This document shows positions 44,884 to 56,500 of a stretch of 64,000 bases of DNA, piece by piece (position 1 is the stretch's first letter; each line of letters opens with the position of its first letter). This stretch comes from Zychaea mexicana (lineage: Eukaryota > Mucoromycota > Mucoromycetes > Mucorales > Lichtheimiaceae). The notes under the pieces were generated by a model. It worked only from the letters and a program-made list of their open reading frames with translations, was not told the origin of the DNA and searched no databases. The position numbers were made by a program, and so were the translations under genes. The stretch covers positions 62,001 to 126,000 of the forward strand of contig NW_026516681.1 of assembly GCF_025766255.1 (NCBI RefSeq), in the 5' to 3' direction.

Positions 44884-47800
44884 TTGTATTTAACAAAAAA
44901 AAGGGAAAAAGAGAAAAAGAGAAGGCGGGATATACAATGGAAAAAGGCAGAGAAGTGATGTGTTTATATACTGGGATAGTTCTCGACTCTTGATTTTTTT
45001 TAATTTGCAATGTATAACTTTTCTCCTTCAGTCAGCAGCAGCAACCCGCGGCCCCCCTACAAATAAAGAAAGTTGATCCCCTCATTACATCAAAGCACGC
45101 ACATTACTCTCAGCTTTAAAAGAAAGTTGGCTATATGCTAAGTAATGCATAACCGCTACTTTTCAGAAATGAGTTGATATTTTCTTATGTGCAAGAGTTA
45201 TTTTCAGCAAGCTTTGCTTCAAAAAGATCAACCACGGGACACAATGTGTAACCTTGTAATTCGTTACACACACACTTCTGCATAGAGCATATGTACGGTA
45301 GTAAGCAGTAGCCGTCAATGCCATAGGCTCAAACCCGAAAGAACCACGAGTTGCACATAATTTAAACTTGTATTGATGAAACGAGAGTTATAGGGGGGTA
45401 GCATAGGTATGTAAGAGGGAATCAGCGAGGGCCATCACTATATGTGTGTGCACGCTACTATATAGCGTGTATCCCTCTCATTCCTTCTCTCTATACCCCT
45501 CGTTTCTCCCTCTCAACTGTTATTTTTCCTTTGTGAAAAAGGAAAACGAAATTCTTTTTGTTGATGAATATCAGGAGACATTAGAAGAAGAAAAGAAGAT
45601 TAATTCAGATTTCTCCGACAATGACAGCCAGGTAACATGGCTGTGTTTTTATCATATACAAGAAAACTGCCATTGTGGAGTTTATCAGTAGTAAAAGAGA
45701 GAAACTGGCGGTGCTATTGTAAATCCATGAGTACTATTTATCAGCATCATCATCACTATTGCTTGCTTGGAGTTTCAATGAGAGGTTAATAATAAACAAT
45801 GCTGCTAATGTATAAATAGGTAGTAGCTCGGAATGTACTTGTTTATATTGAATATGATGTTTTTTTACACCTTTTTGCTCGATGTGGTCAATACATCAAA
45901 AAGTGTGGATGCTATATTGTGAATATGAGCCAAGGTTGAAGCTGCTTGTTAAGGTTCATACTGTTATAATTTGTGGTGAATCAGAAAAGGCACAGCTGCT
46001 CCAACTTGTTTTTCTCATCATAATCTTGCTCGGAATATGCGTAGGTGTTATGATCTTATATGTAAATTGTGTTCATGTGGCTACCATTTTAATACAGTTT
46101 AGAAAATATCCACATCGTCCAACCTTCTGGCTTACTATATGTTGCTCACCTACATGTTTTTAAATGTATAAGAGTAGCATCAAGTGCATAAATGATGTTA
46201 CATGTTATCTACATAGCAAAGGAGATATTGTAGAGCTGGTACTTAATAGTTTCAGAATAAACGAGTCGATTAAACAAGTGAAATGGTAGTATCTAGTAGA
46301 AATAGTACTGTACCATACGATACGTGCTTGTCGTTGTTAATTAATACCTTATCATTACTGATAATAAAATAGAGCGTGTTAGCTTCGTTTATTTGAGGAA
46401 GAGATCATCTGAAATTCTTGGAAACTTCTTCAAACCTTGAAGGCAAGGATCAAAAATGACAGCAATACTATTATCTGTAATACAGTGTTGTTGCTACTAC
46501 GTTAGGTATCGCACAAACACCTTGTAGGGATTTGATGCAAACAATTATACTTATGCCTGATGTGGTACTAGACACTCAGTATAAGATGAAGAATTACTAT
46601 TAAAACCAGCCAAAAAAAAACCATCACTTCTCGAATGTAGAGCGCACTACGTAGCTCAGTCTATGTAGTATTTCAAGTAATCAGCCAGATGTATACAGTA
46701 ATATTCGTGATCTCAGTATGTAGTGTTTGCCAGCTCATAGCATATTTTACAAGACTACTTCCTCTTATCAAAGGTAATAAATCAAAAGGTTATATAACAT
46801 GTGTCTATAAATGGCTGCTTCTTGAATAAGAGTTTCCGTTTAATATCCTGACGCCGAACCACATGATATGGTTAATAAGAAGTAGTAATGATATCGCTCA
46901 ACAGAAAGTTCAAGTATGAAATGGACCCATTACATTACAAGTTACCGGCTCATGCGTGACGATGATACATTTCTCTTTTCATCTTGTCGTCAATTATGGA
47001 ATAATCTTCCTATGAGGGTCCATTGGGAAACAAAAAAGCAATGGCGGTGCCTTATCGTTGACGAAAAAAGAAGTAGGGAGAGTGACAGTACCATCCACAC
47101 AATAAATTACTCAAGGGTTGAACCAAAGGCTCCCATTCATCAAAGCAAGAAAAAGTTTACTCATCCCATGAGTATTTATACAATACATCGACCAAGGTTT
47201 CCTTTGAACGAATTGAAGACATTAGTTACCACCTTATCACTTACGCATGTCACAAGGTTGAGATACGCTCTTTCTTTCATATACATTATTTTTTGAGTTA
47301 TCATAGGAGGGACTTTACCTATGGTGCATTTGCTTATGTACGGACACACAAAACCAGCCATGATCCCACCGGTGCTGCGTCCTATATTGTATTCCAGCTA
47401 TGGTTCGCAAATGCTTACCAGCTACAATAAGCTCTTCATTAGTTGCTACATATTTTCTCTGGGGCTTTGTGAACGTGGAGCTAATATGTGTTGTTCGCAA
47501 TCTTATGTTCTATTCATCATAATCAAACTTAATATCATATGAATGTGTACCCACTCGTACATTTATTTTTTATTTACAGTAGTTAATTTTTATACCGATT
47601 CTTTTCATGATACATTTTTCAGTAATGTTAATAGATCTTAGGATGAGGACTTACAATACGTTTTGTTCATGATTATATATTAGCTTCCATTAGCTTATAA
47701 AATCATCTGATATAGCTAGACGACTTTCTAAATTATTTTTATTTTGAAGCGATCAATACTACAGCTTAGCGCTCGATTATTATACATTTACTCATCATCA

Positions 47801-48099
47801 TGTGCATATCCGTCATTTGAAGATTGCTACACACGCAGGCGTATTCTATGATGCATGATCCTACCCGTGTTCTTTGCTGCCCAATTCCACAATATAAAAA
47901 AGAGAACGGTAGCTTGAGAAGGACTTGTTCAAGGCTCAAAATTTGTTCGAGAAACCCCAAGTATTGACTGAGGACAAAAGGAAACACGTACATCATACCA
48001 CTATGAAAATATTGAGCAGCTTTCTTATTTTCCGTTCTTATTGAACAAGGTTGTGCGTACTCGTACATTGTTCGATGATGATTCGCTCTCTTACTACTA
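44884..48099. other. gene-poor stretch with short coding-like patches
   Basis: No complete gene. Patches with protein-like composition on the plus strand are 45538-45630 (ILFVDEYQETLEEEKKINSD, ending at a GTAACA donor-like site), 46028-46108 (RCYDLICKLCSCGYHFNT, two CxxC-like pairs) and 47299-47430 (SHDPTGAASYIVFQLWFANA). Each is ended by stops within 100 nt and none connects. They look like relics. Confidence 0.35.
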
Positions 48100-48122
48100 C
48101 CGACATTGAGTCGACGTTCTTT

Positions 48123-50111
48123 CTAGTATTGCATATTTGCACGCGGCGTCCAATTAATAATGCAGATTATTTGAGCGTGATGTATCAAAGAGAGAGGAGC
48201 ATATAGTCTAGGGATCTGGGGTGGTGACGCTAAACAGAAAATGGTTTCTAATGTTGGAAGGGTTTGTTCTGCGTCTTTAAAATTATGATCGTTTTGACCT
48301 GTCAAAGTCGCAGTAGTAGTTCATAACAGTGGTAGCTAGCCAGTGGTCTGAGTTGATCGGCTGCACGCGACCATCTTATTCAGGCAAACCGAAACACGTT
48401 CAAGGGAGACTGTTGACTTCTAGTTTTGGTGGATGACCATGATGATTATGACATTTTTACTAGTAGTTATAGCCGTGTATACACTCTTTACGGAAAGTAA
48501 ATTCGCCTGTGGTCGAAAATAAAAGCATAATATTACAGTGATAAATATATGCGGTTTGCGGTAGCTTAAACAATCGTAGATGATGATATCTGAAAGTGGA
48601 GAATCGTTTGAATCAGTGTGCTAAATTGACACTTTTATATTTGAAGTAACATTGATCCGTTGAAACAACAAAATCAAGATGCCACAACAGTAGCTATTGC
48701 TTGACGCACTGAAACGTTTGCTTGCGTAATTGGTGAAGCCAATAAATTTGCAAGTTTTTGCAGTTCTTCAATCAAAACGCTATTGCCAATGATGCGAATC
48801 GTCTCGAAGTGTACAATTATAAATAACTGTCAATAACGTTACAAATATCATAATGTAGTGGATACAAGGGATTATGGCACACCGATGATATAACTATAAA
48901 CACCCAGTCACTAGGGAGAACTATGCAGAACTTGTCATAGGGATTACCGCGAATAATAGAGCTTTTATCAAATCCATAGAGGTGGGACCGCGATGGAGGT
49001 CACCCGCCTTGACCGAAGTCTTCAGGGCCTAGCACCCAGTTGTAGCCTATTGGCCGATGATGTTGTCAAAAACTTTGCATACTGCCCCATTTTTCTTCAA
49101 CTTAGATCGCATCGCCGAAACTTTTTGTTTTGCAAGTGTTGGAGGCCTCGTCTCTTCGCTCCTGATCACAGCCAACGCCACTGACTGAATCAATTGGGAG
49201 CCTAGTCGATATTCTGCGTCATCTCCACCGTTGTCCCAATCCGCAAGAGTGAAAACAGTATAGGGACGCGTCGTTAGATCATCCGTCGGTTCATTGAACG
49301 AGCGGCATCGGATATATGTTGATTGATGGTGAAAACGCGTTCGTAGCTGTCGTAATTGAAAGAGACCGTCATATGGGTATATTGCTTTGGTGTTTTCGTT
49401 GATCGCCAATGCTGAAGCAGCATGCCACGCAGATTCCTTGACGAAGAGCTGGTTATTGAGGGACTTAACAGACGTTTCCAAACAGAACAATGAAGTTGTT
49501 GGCCCGATTTCAGGATCACTGGATTTATTCAAGCGTAAGCTGGATGTAATCAACGCGTTGAATGTCTTGGTTCCCAGAATCAGCTTCGTCCCATCATCGT
49601 CGCGGATGCTTGTTGGCCATACATGAGGGTATTTTGTGATTTCCGGCGGTAAAGAGCTTGATGATGTGCTTCGTCTTGTTTAAAAACTTCCCCTGTGGGA
49701 ATCAACGGTACGTCTTCTTCCATAGACTTCGACGCAGTTCACAACAATGGTCTTTCCTGAAGATGTGTCAAGCATGATCATACCTGCAAGAAGTCGACTG
49801 CACGCGTATCGCATCTGAGGACGTTTCGGACCAATCTTGATTGAGAAACATGCAAAGATTGTCGTTCATTTCTGTGTATTGATGGTGTAGAAATTGTTGT
49901 GAATATGGACCAGCTTTAGAGCACTGTAAAGCTGCACTGACAAAGCTGTGTTTGTCCCTATATTGTCATGCTTTCGCCGCTTTGTTGGCAATACTGCCGA
50001 TACTGCAACAGTTTGACTGCAAGACTGTAAGTGAGATTCGTGTATCAATGCATTTTCATCGACACCGTTCTCGGTAGTCAAGGCAATGGGATGCATACTG
50101 AACGCCTCCAC
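48123..50111 (-). pseudogene. decayed gene of unknown family, broken by in-frame stops
   Basis: On the minus strand one frame runs from 50111 to 49047 with protein-like composition but is interrupted by TGA (49868-49866) and TAA (near 49679). Segments include NCVEVYGRRR, PEITKYPHVWPTSIRDDDG, TKLILGTKTFNALITSSLRL, EIGPTTSLFCLETSVKSLNN, AIYPYDGLFQLRQLRTRFHH and GSQLIQSVALAVIRSEETRP. Further coding-like pieces on the same strand lie at 48677-48815 (RIIGNSVLIEELQKLANLLA, ITQANVSVRQAIATVVAS, stop) and 48210-48305 (NDHNFKDAEQTLPTLETIF). No domain is recognised. Introns could explain some stops, but I found no GT-AG pair that removes both cleanly. It may be a host-gene duplicate or part of a mobile element, since transposon relics adjoin it. 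Confidence 0.45.
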
Positions 50112-50176
50112 AAAGCTGACCAGTCGTGTTTTCTCTCAATCGTTCCAGTCTTCGGCATTGCACGCATGTAGCTAAG

Positions 50177-50752
50177 GATCGCAAAAGATCGAGTCGGGTC
50201 GATTCAAGGGTCTGACCCGTTGACCGCGGGTCAAGAAAACGCTAACCCGACCCGGCCTGTTCAACCCGACGGGCCAAAACTCAAGTTGACAGGTTGAGAC
50301 TGATTTCAATGCTGGTGATGAAGGAAGTGACATCCAACCTGAACTCGAGTACTGGAAGCGCACAAACTCCACATACACGCAACTCCAACATGGCGCGCAA
50401 ATTCCTAGTAGTGCCAGCAACATCTACTTCGTGTGAGCGATCATTTTCAGAGGTGTAGGGGTTCGTGCCGTCAGAAAGGAATCACTTGGGTACGTATGCT
50501 TCAAAAGAAAGAAGTATTGGTAAAAGCGCGTGGGTGAGAAAAAACAACCGATTTCCCAACAGACCCCAAATCGCAACCGTTTTTCCGTTTTCGTCTTCTG
50601 TCAAAGCGCGTTTTTTACTGCTGCCTTCCATTGTCCGTTTTCATTGTACTATTGTTACCTCTTTATTCCTTATAAATATCAGTACCTCATACATATTATA
50701 TGTATACACGGGTTACAACGGGTCAAGCCGACCTGCGGGTTAGATTGCGATC
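50177..50752 (+). mobile_element. hAT transposon relic with inverted ends
   Basis: The DNA carries the C-terminal hAT dimerisation signature: ELEYWKRTNSTYTQLQ in one frame (from 50341), then, after a one-base shift, MARKFLVVPATSTSCERSFS (50390-50449) and a stop. The flanks are rich in GGGTCGGGT/AACCCGACCC motifs (50194-50275 and 50708-50742), as in the subterminal repeats of many hAT elements. An 8-bp inverted pair GATCGCAA (50177-50184) and TTGCGATC (50745-50752) brackets them. The rest of the transposase is missing, so the copy is dead or non-autonomous. Confidence 0.6.
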
Positions 50753-50819
50753 ACTAAAGCGGCCAGCAAGAAAGGGGTGGGGGTTTTCTTTTATGAAATG
50801 AAACAAAGTAGTTTTGGAT

Positions 50820-51165
50820 ACTGTAAATTTCTGTGAACACTCGTCTTAGGTGTTTCATCACGTCGTCCAAAACGATTGAAGGATTTTCATCAATGCATTC
50901 AAGAATAGCTTTCTTGTGCTCCTCATTGGGAATACATGGACGACCAGTCTTTCTCCGTTTCTCAAAGATACAATTAGGATACTCTTTTACATCCAAGATG
51001 CCATGGTTGGAGCTACGAAAATAGTCTTGGCAACAGGACACTCGATTTGTTCAGCGACGAACGAATTTACATTTCGTACAACATCATTTTCCACCACAGG
51101 CGAATTTACTTTCCGAAAAGGAGTGTATGCCATCTGTAGGTGTGAAGGTGTGTCTATGAATCATA
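50820..51165 (-). mobile_element. Tc1/mariner-like transposase N-terminal relic
   Basis: On the minus strand the segment KRRKTGRPCIPNEEHKKAIL followed by ECIDENPSIVLDDVMKHLR resembles the second helix-turn-helix of Tc1/mariner transposases (K.GRP..L..EH...I...I.ENP...L.D...HL). A preceding piece (51165-51010, MAYTPFRKVNSPVVENDV) is in another frame and ends in a stop, so the copy is frameshifted. The DDE catalytic part is absent. The relic abuts the hAT relic, suggesting an insertion-prone site. Confidence 0.5.
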
Positions 51166-51522
51166 ATATTATCTCGGGCTGATCTTGCTGTTCTCGGCCC
51201 AGCGTGATCTTCTAACACAGCAAACACAACCGAGCCGGAGAATAGCAAACAGAGTGTACTCGTATGGAGAAAAGCTAATTGATATCTGAGAGCGAGATAA
51301 AAAGAAGGGGGACACGTTCCAAACATTAAGCATGAGCCTCGTTGTCAAATAGAAGGTTGCTGTACATACAGAGATACTGTGCACGCTTGGTGCAAAAAAA
51401 AAGTCAGCCAAGCATGTTTTAACGCATATTGGTTATATTACTATTATTACCTGCTTTATCTTCTTCTTTTCCGCTTTTTCCTATTTTTACTGCAAATCAG
51501 ACAAACTATCACATCAACAACC

Positions 51523-52403
51523 ATGGCAAAGAAATCAAAACAAACACTCCCACTCCATAAAGTCATCATGGTTGGTTCCGGTGGTGTCGGCAAGTCAGCA
51601 TTGACACTACAGTACATGTACGGCGACTTTGTTGAAGAATACGATCCGACCAAAGCCGACTGTACGTTGGTTGCTATTTTTTATTTTTTTGTCAGCGTTC
51701 TGCTTATACAGTTGAATTATACTGTTCGTCCTGGTCTTAATCTGGTTTTTATTTTTTGGCTCTTGAAAAATAGCTTATAGGAAGAAGGTCATGTTGGATG
51801 GCCAAGAGTGCCAGATTGACATTCTCGATACGGCAGGCCAAGAAGAATATGCAGCGGTAACGTATAATACAATACTACGAATTATACAAACGATTACTCA
51901 TACCTTTTTATACATGTGTGCGTTGGCTTTAATATCTGGTTATACACATATTTTAAAAAAAGATCCGCGACAATTATTACCGGTCTGGTGAAGGATTTCT
52001 GTGCGTATTTTCCGTTTGCGAACATGAATCATTTGAACATACGCAAGAGTTCCGAGATCAAATTTTAAGAGTACTCGATGATGATACCGTAAGTAACATC
52101 TCCTGTTAAATAGTGAAAAGGAAGGGATCGTTCATGCAAATGCAATTTTTGTATGATGTCGTGTAGATTCCATTTATCTTGGTGGGCAACAAGGTGGATT
52201 TGGCCCACTTGCGCAAAGTATCATCGTCGGAGGCTCAGCAGCTGTCGCAGGAATGGGGCTGTCCTTACCTGGAGACATCTGCCAAGACACGACAGAATGT
52301 GGAAGAAGTGTATACGCTATTGATGCGGAGCATTCGGGATCGCAAAGAACAGCTGCACATGAGCGAAGGGAAGTCAAAGAAAGGAAAATGCATCATCATC
52401 TAA
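51523..52403 (+). CDS. Ral-type small GTPase
   Basis: Four exons (51523-51661, 51774-51856, 51963-52088, 52167-52403) give 194 aa. G1 P-loop GSGGVGKS (18-25), effector/switch I YDPTKADSYRKKV, G3 [10 protein letters not shown] (from 65), [18 protein letters not shown]4 NKVD (124-127), G5 ETSAK (about 153). The C-terminus is Lys-rich and ends in a CaaX box CIII, which predicts prenylation (geranylgeranyl by the last Ile). The effector sequence with KADSYRKKV and the [16 protein letters not shown] block matches Ral rather than Ras or Rap. Ral GTPases control exocyst-dependent secretion in animals. The role in this fungus is inferred. The start is the ATG in ACCATGG. Confidence 0.88.
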
Positions 52404-53596
52404 AGAAACTCGCCCTCTCTCACTGACGTATCATAAACAACAAACACCCACTCGACCACCGCAAGTACAATCGCACATAGCAGCAACTAGTAACGAAATG
52501 ATGTAGTTTTACTACTACCACTACGAACATAGCACAACCTGCATCACATCCATCACCATCATAACAAATACAGACTTCTTTTTTCTCTTTTCCAGCAAGC
52601 AAACGCGACTATCAGACCTTATCTCCTCCTTCCCTCTTAGCCACCATTCTATTTCCCAATTTTTCCCAGCATATGTGTTTAGGTTTTTTACTTACACAGA
52701 AACGATTAAAAACAATAATGAAAAGAGATGCTCTTGTGCCCCGTTCCTGGAATATGACCAAGTAGTGGATTGAGAACGTGAGGGGGCGGCATTCTACAAA
52801 TGTAATTATACAGCGGGGTGATGAAAAAGAAGGGATCTTATGCGTAAAAAATGGAATATACAGATGACAGATGAGCAAAGGGTGGTGGCACATATGACGA
52901 TCTTTTTGGAACCGTCATTAGTAGTGCTTTCTATTTGTATTCTGGAGAGGATCGACCCCGCGGTTTGTTTTGAGCCATGTAGCAACGCAAGACTAAAACA
53001 CCTTGTCTTGTATCAACCATATCGATCGTGTCTTTCAGATGATGGCACATAACAACAACAACAACAACAACAACAAGACGGAATTAAGGGGAGGAAGAAG
53101 AAGAAACGCAGGGGGTTGTGTATGTGTGCATATGTATTATCTAATAGCATGTGCGGTGGTGGCGAAGAAGATTGCAATGAACGGGCGGGAATGCTGTGCG
53201 AAAAAGAGTTCAAATTAAAGACCACACAGTCAAGTTGAAGTGAGGGGGTTATCTGGAAGAATCGCATAACCCTGTGCTTAGCAGCAACAGCAATTAGCAA
53301 CATACGGAAAGGTGGTGGGACTATGCGACATAGCATACAAACATTCAGTCCGGAAAGTTTTTTTTTCCACCCAAGTTTCTTGTGCATATATTGTTTTTTC
53401 CTGTTTCCGCTGTGTTAGTTAGTACATGCATGTTCTTTCATTCCTAGGATCATCATCCAACAAAGAGAGAGACACAAAGCTTGAGTGTTCTTCTTTCCCT
53501 CTCTCTCTTTCTTCATTTCTTTTTCTGCCTATTCGTCTGTTGCTCTCTTCATCTTATTGAATGACCCATATGCCATACCCATCCTTCATCCAATAA
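52404..53596. other. intergenic between Ral-like GTPase and FKS
   Basis: 3' flank of the GTPase gene, an AAC repeat at 53050-53075, and a pyrimidine-rich leader region before FKS (CCCTCTCTCTCTTTC at 53498-53512). No gene is supported. Confidence 0.4.
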
Positions 53597-56500
53597 ATGA
53601 CACCTCCTCCAGCATCATCAGCAAAAACTCCAAAAACATCGTCGACAGACGCACCTCGATGTCAAATGCCGTAAGTAATATAAGTGGCGTGTGTGCACAG
53701 ATCAACTCATGTGGGTTGTTATTATGCAGGTCGGCTGCAGCATCGGACAGGCCACAGCAGCATCAGGAGGAAGTCATGTCGCGACCATCACAACAAGCGT
53801 CCCATCAACCACAACGAAACACAATAGGCAAGTACTTCTATTGCATTCCTTCTGATACAAGACACATCGCCGTCAGAGCAAGGAGTCTAAACATATTGTT
53901 TTTCTAGATATAACGTTTTCGAGCCCTGAAGCATTGATGCTGGAATCGCCTGGCCTTCCGGGTGTCAGTCCGTCGGCAAACACACTGTACACAGCATTAC
54001 AAACACCAGCATCACACACGCATCGCGACCCACCATTATCGCCCAGTGAGTCAACAACGACCGTGCATACTAAAACGAATCATCATCACCATCATCAGCA
54101 ACCGTATCCCAACTGGATGGGAAGCGACGCACCTGTGAGCATAGCAGAAATACAATCCATATTTGGCGACTATACACAAAAATTCGGGTTTCAACGTGAC
54201 AATATGCATAACATGCTTGACCATTTATTAACGATGCTTGATTCACGGTCCGCAAGGATGGCGCCATGGCAAGCACTGTGGACCCTACACGCCGATTATA
54301 TCGGTGGTGAGCATGCCAACTATCGAAAGTGGTATTTTGCTGCTCAATTGAATCTCGACGACAACCATCCAGCGCCACCAAAGACGACACCGACGGGCTT
54401 GCTGGTGGAAGAAGCCAAGCGCGAATGGCGAGAGCGGATGGAAACAATGACGAACCGTCAACGCATGGCTCAATTGGCATTGTATCTGCTGATATGGGGT
54501 GAAGCAGCGACGCTACGGTACATCCCTGAGCTGATTTGCTTCATATTCAAATTGGCTGACGATTATGCTGGTGCCACAGGACAAGAACAACCACAGCTCA
54601 GCTTTTTGGACGACGTGGTGTCACCATTGTATACATTTGTTCGCGACCAATCGTATCAATTGGACCAAGGCCAGTACATTCGCCGTGAAAAAGATCACAA
54701 CAGCATTATCGGCTACGATGACCTTAATCAGTTTTTCTGGGATCGGCTCGCTATCGCTCAACGGATCAGACTCCATGATGGCCGTATGCTGAAGGACGTA
54801 GCACCATCTCAAAAATACGCGTGTCTTGCACAAGTAGACTGGGATCGCGCATTTCGCAAGACCTTTTACGAATCACGTTCGTGGTTGCATTTGCTGACCA
54901 ACTTTTCGCGCATTTGGATTATTCACATTTCCATCTTTTGGTACTACATGGCAGCCAATGTCGACTTTCTGTACATGGATCTTGGAGAAAGGCCCGTCAA
55001 GTTGTCAGTCATTGCGCTGGGTGGACTGGTGGCCGTGCTGCTTATGATGGCTGCCACTGTGGCAGAGTTTATGTACCTGCCCTCAACGTCGAGTACGGCG
55101 AAAATTCTGTTTTCGAGACTGAGTATGCTAAGCTTACTTGCTGCATGCCATGTGGGCGCATCGGTGTATGTCCTATGGATCGACCGGACGAGCTTTATTG
55201 CTTTGATTGTCGGTGCATGTCAGTTGGGTGTGGGTGCAATCGTTGCTATCCTGTTGGCAACTATCCCATCGGCGAATCTGTTCCACCGCAAGAGGGCGAG
55301 TACCCATCTAGCATGCAAGACGTTTACATCCAACTTCCCATCCATGACCAGTGATGACCGATTCTTGTCGATCTTGCTTTGGGTATGCATCTTTGGATGC
55401 AAGTTTCTGGAGACTTACTTTTTTCTGGCGTTGTCTTTTCGAGACGCGTTGGCAGCTACAAGCACCATGGATCTCCGAGATTGTGTCACCGACCCTTTGC
55501 TAGGCAAATGGCTGTGTCAAATTATGCCCACACTGACGAGTATTCTTATGTTCACGGTCGAGTTGATCCTGTTCTTCCTGGACACTTATCTGTGGTATGT
55601 CGTATGGAGCACCATGTTTTCAGTCTCGCAGGCGTTCCGTATGGGCATTTCCATCATGACCTCTTGGAAAACGCTCTTTGCTCGTTTGCCGAACTTGCTG
55701 TATACGAAAGTTCTGGCGACCAAAGAACTGGGGACTGCATCCTTGCGGAAGGTGGCATGCTCGCAAATGTGGAACGCCATCATTATCGCCATGTACCGTG
55801 AGCACTTGTTATCGAGCCACAACTTGCAGACGCTCTTGTATCATTGGCGCACACCCGACGACGAGCATCAACACGGCGAAATATCGTCACCACCCTTCTT
55901 CGATCCGCAAAACAAGATGAAAAAGCAAGAATGTTTCCCGCTACACTCTGAGGCCGAGCGACGCCTGTCATTTTTCGCACAGAGCTTGGCTACTGATATT
56001 CCTGTGCCTTGCTCCGTCCAGCAAATGCCGACGTTCACTGTATTCACACCGCACTATGCCGAAAAAATGATATTAACACTGCGCGAGATTATCCGCGAAG
56101 AGGACGCCACGACGCGTGTGACATTGCTCGAGTACTTAAAACGCCTGCATCCGACCGAGTGGGAAAACTTCGTCAAGGATACCAAGTTTATGGCTGAGGA
56201 AGAAAACCCGTTCCACGTGGACGAGAGCAAGCTGGATGATGCACCCTCAGCAGCTTTTCCGCCTTCTGGTGCAAGCGACAAGGACGATCTGCCGTTCTAT
56301 TGTATTGGATTCAAATCATCCAAACCAGAATATACGATGCGGACGCGCATGTGGGCTTCTTTGCGCGCTCAAACATTGTACAGAACAGTTTCTGGATTCA
56401 TGAACTATGCTCGCGCATTGAAGATTTTACATCGTATTGAGCATCCAGAACTGGCTGTGCCCGATGGCAACATTAAGACGACCGAGGAGCACCTGGAGTC

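Noticed and set aside
46916..47296. 126-aa plus-strand ORF with ATG
   Set aside because: No motif, no leader or splice context, and neighbouring frames look equally protein-like; treated as chance or relic.
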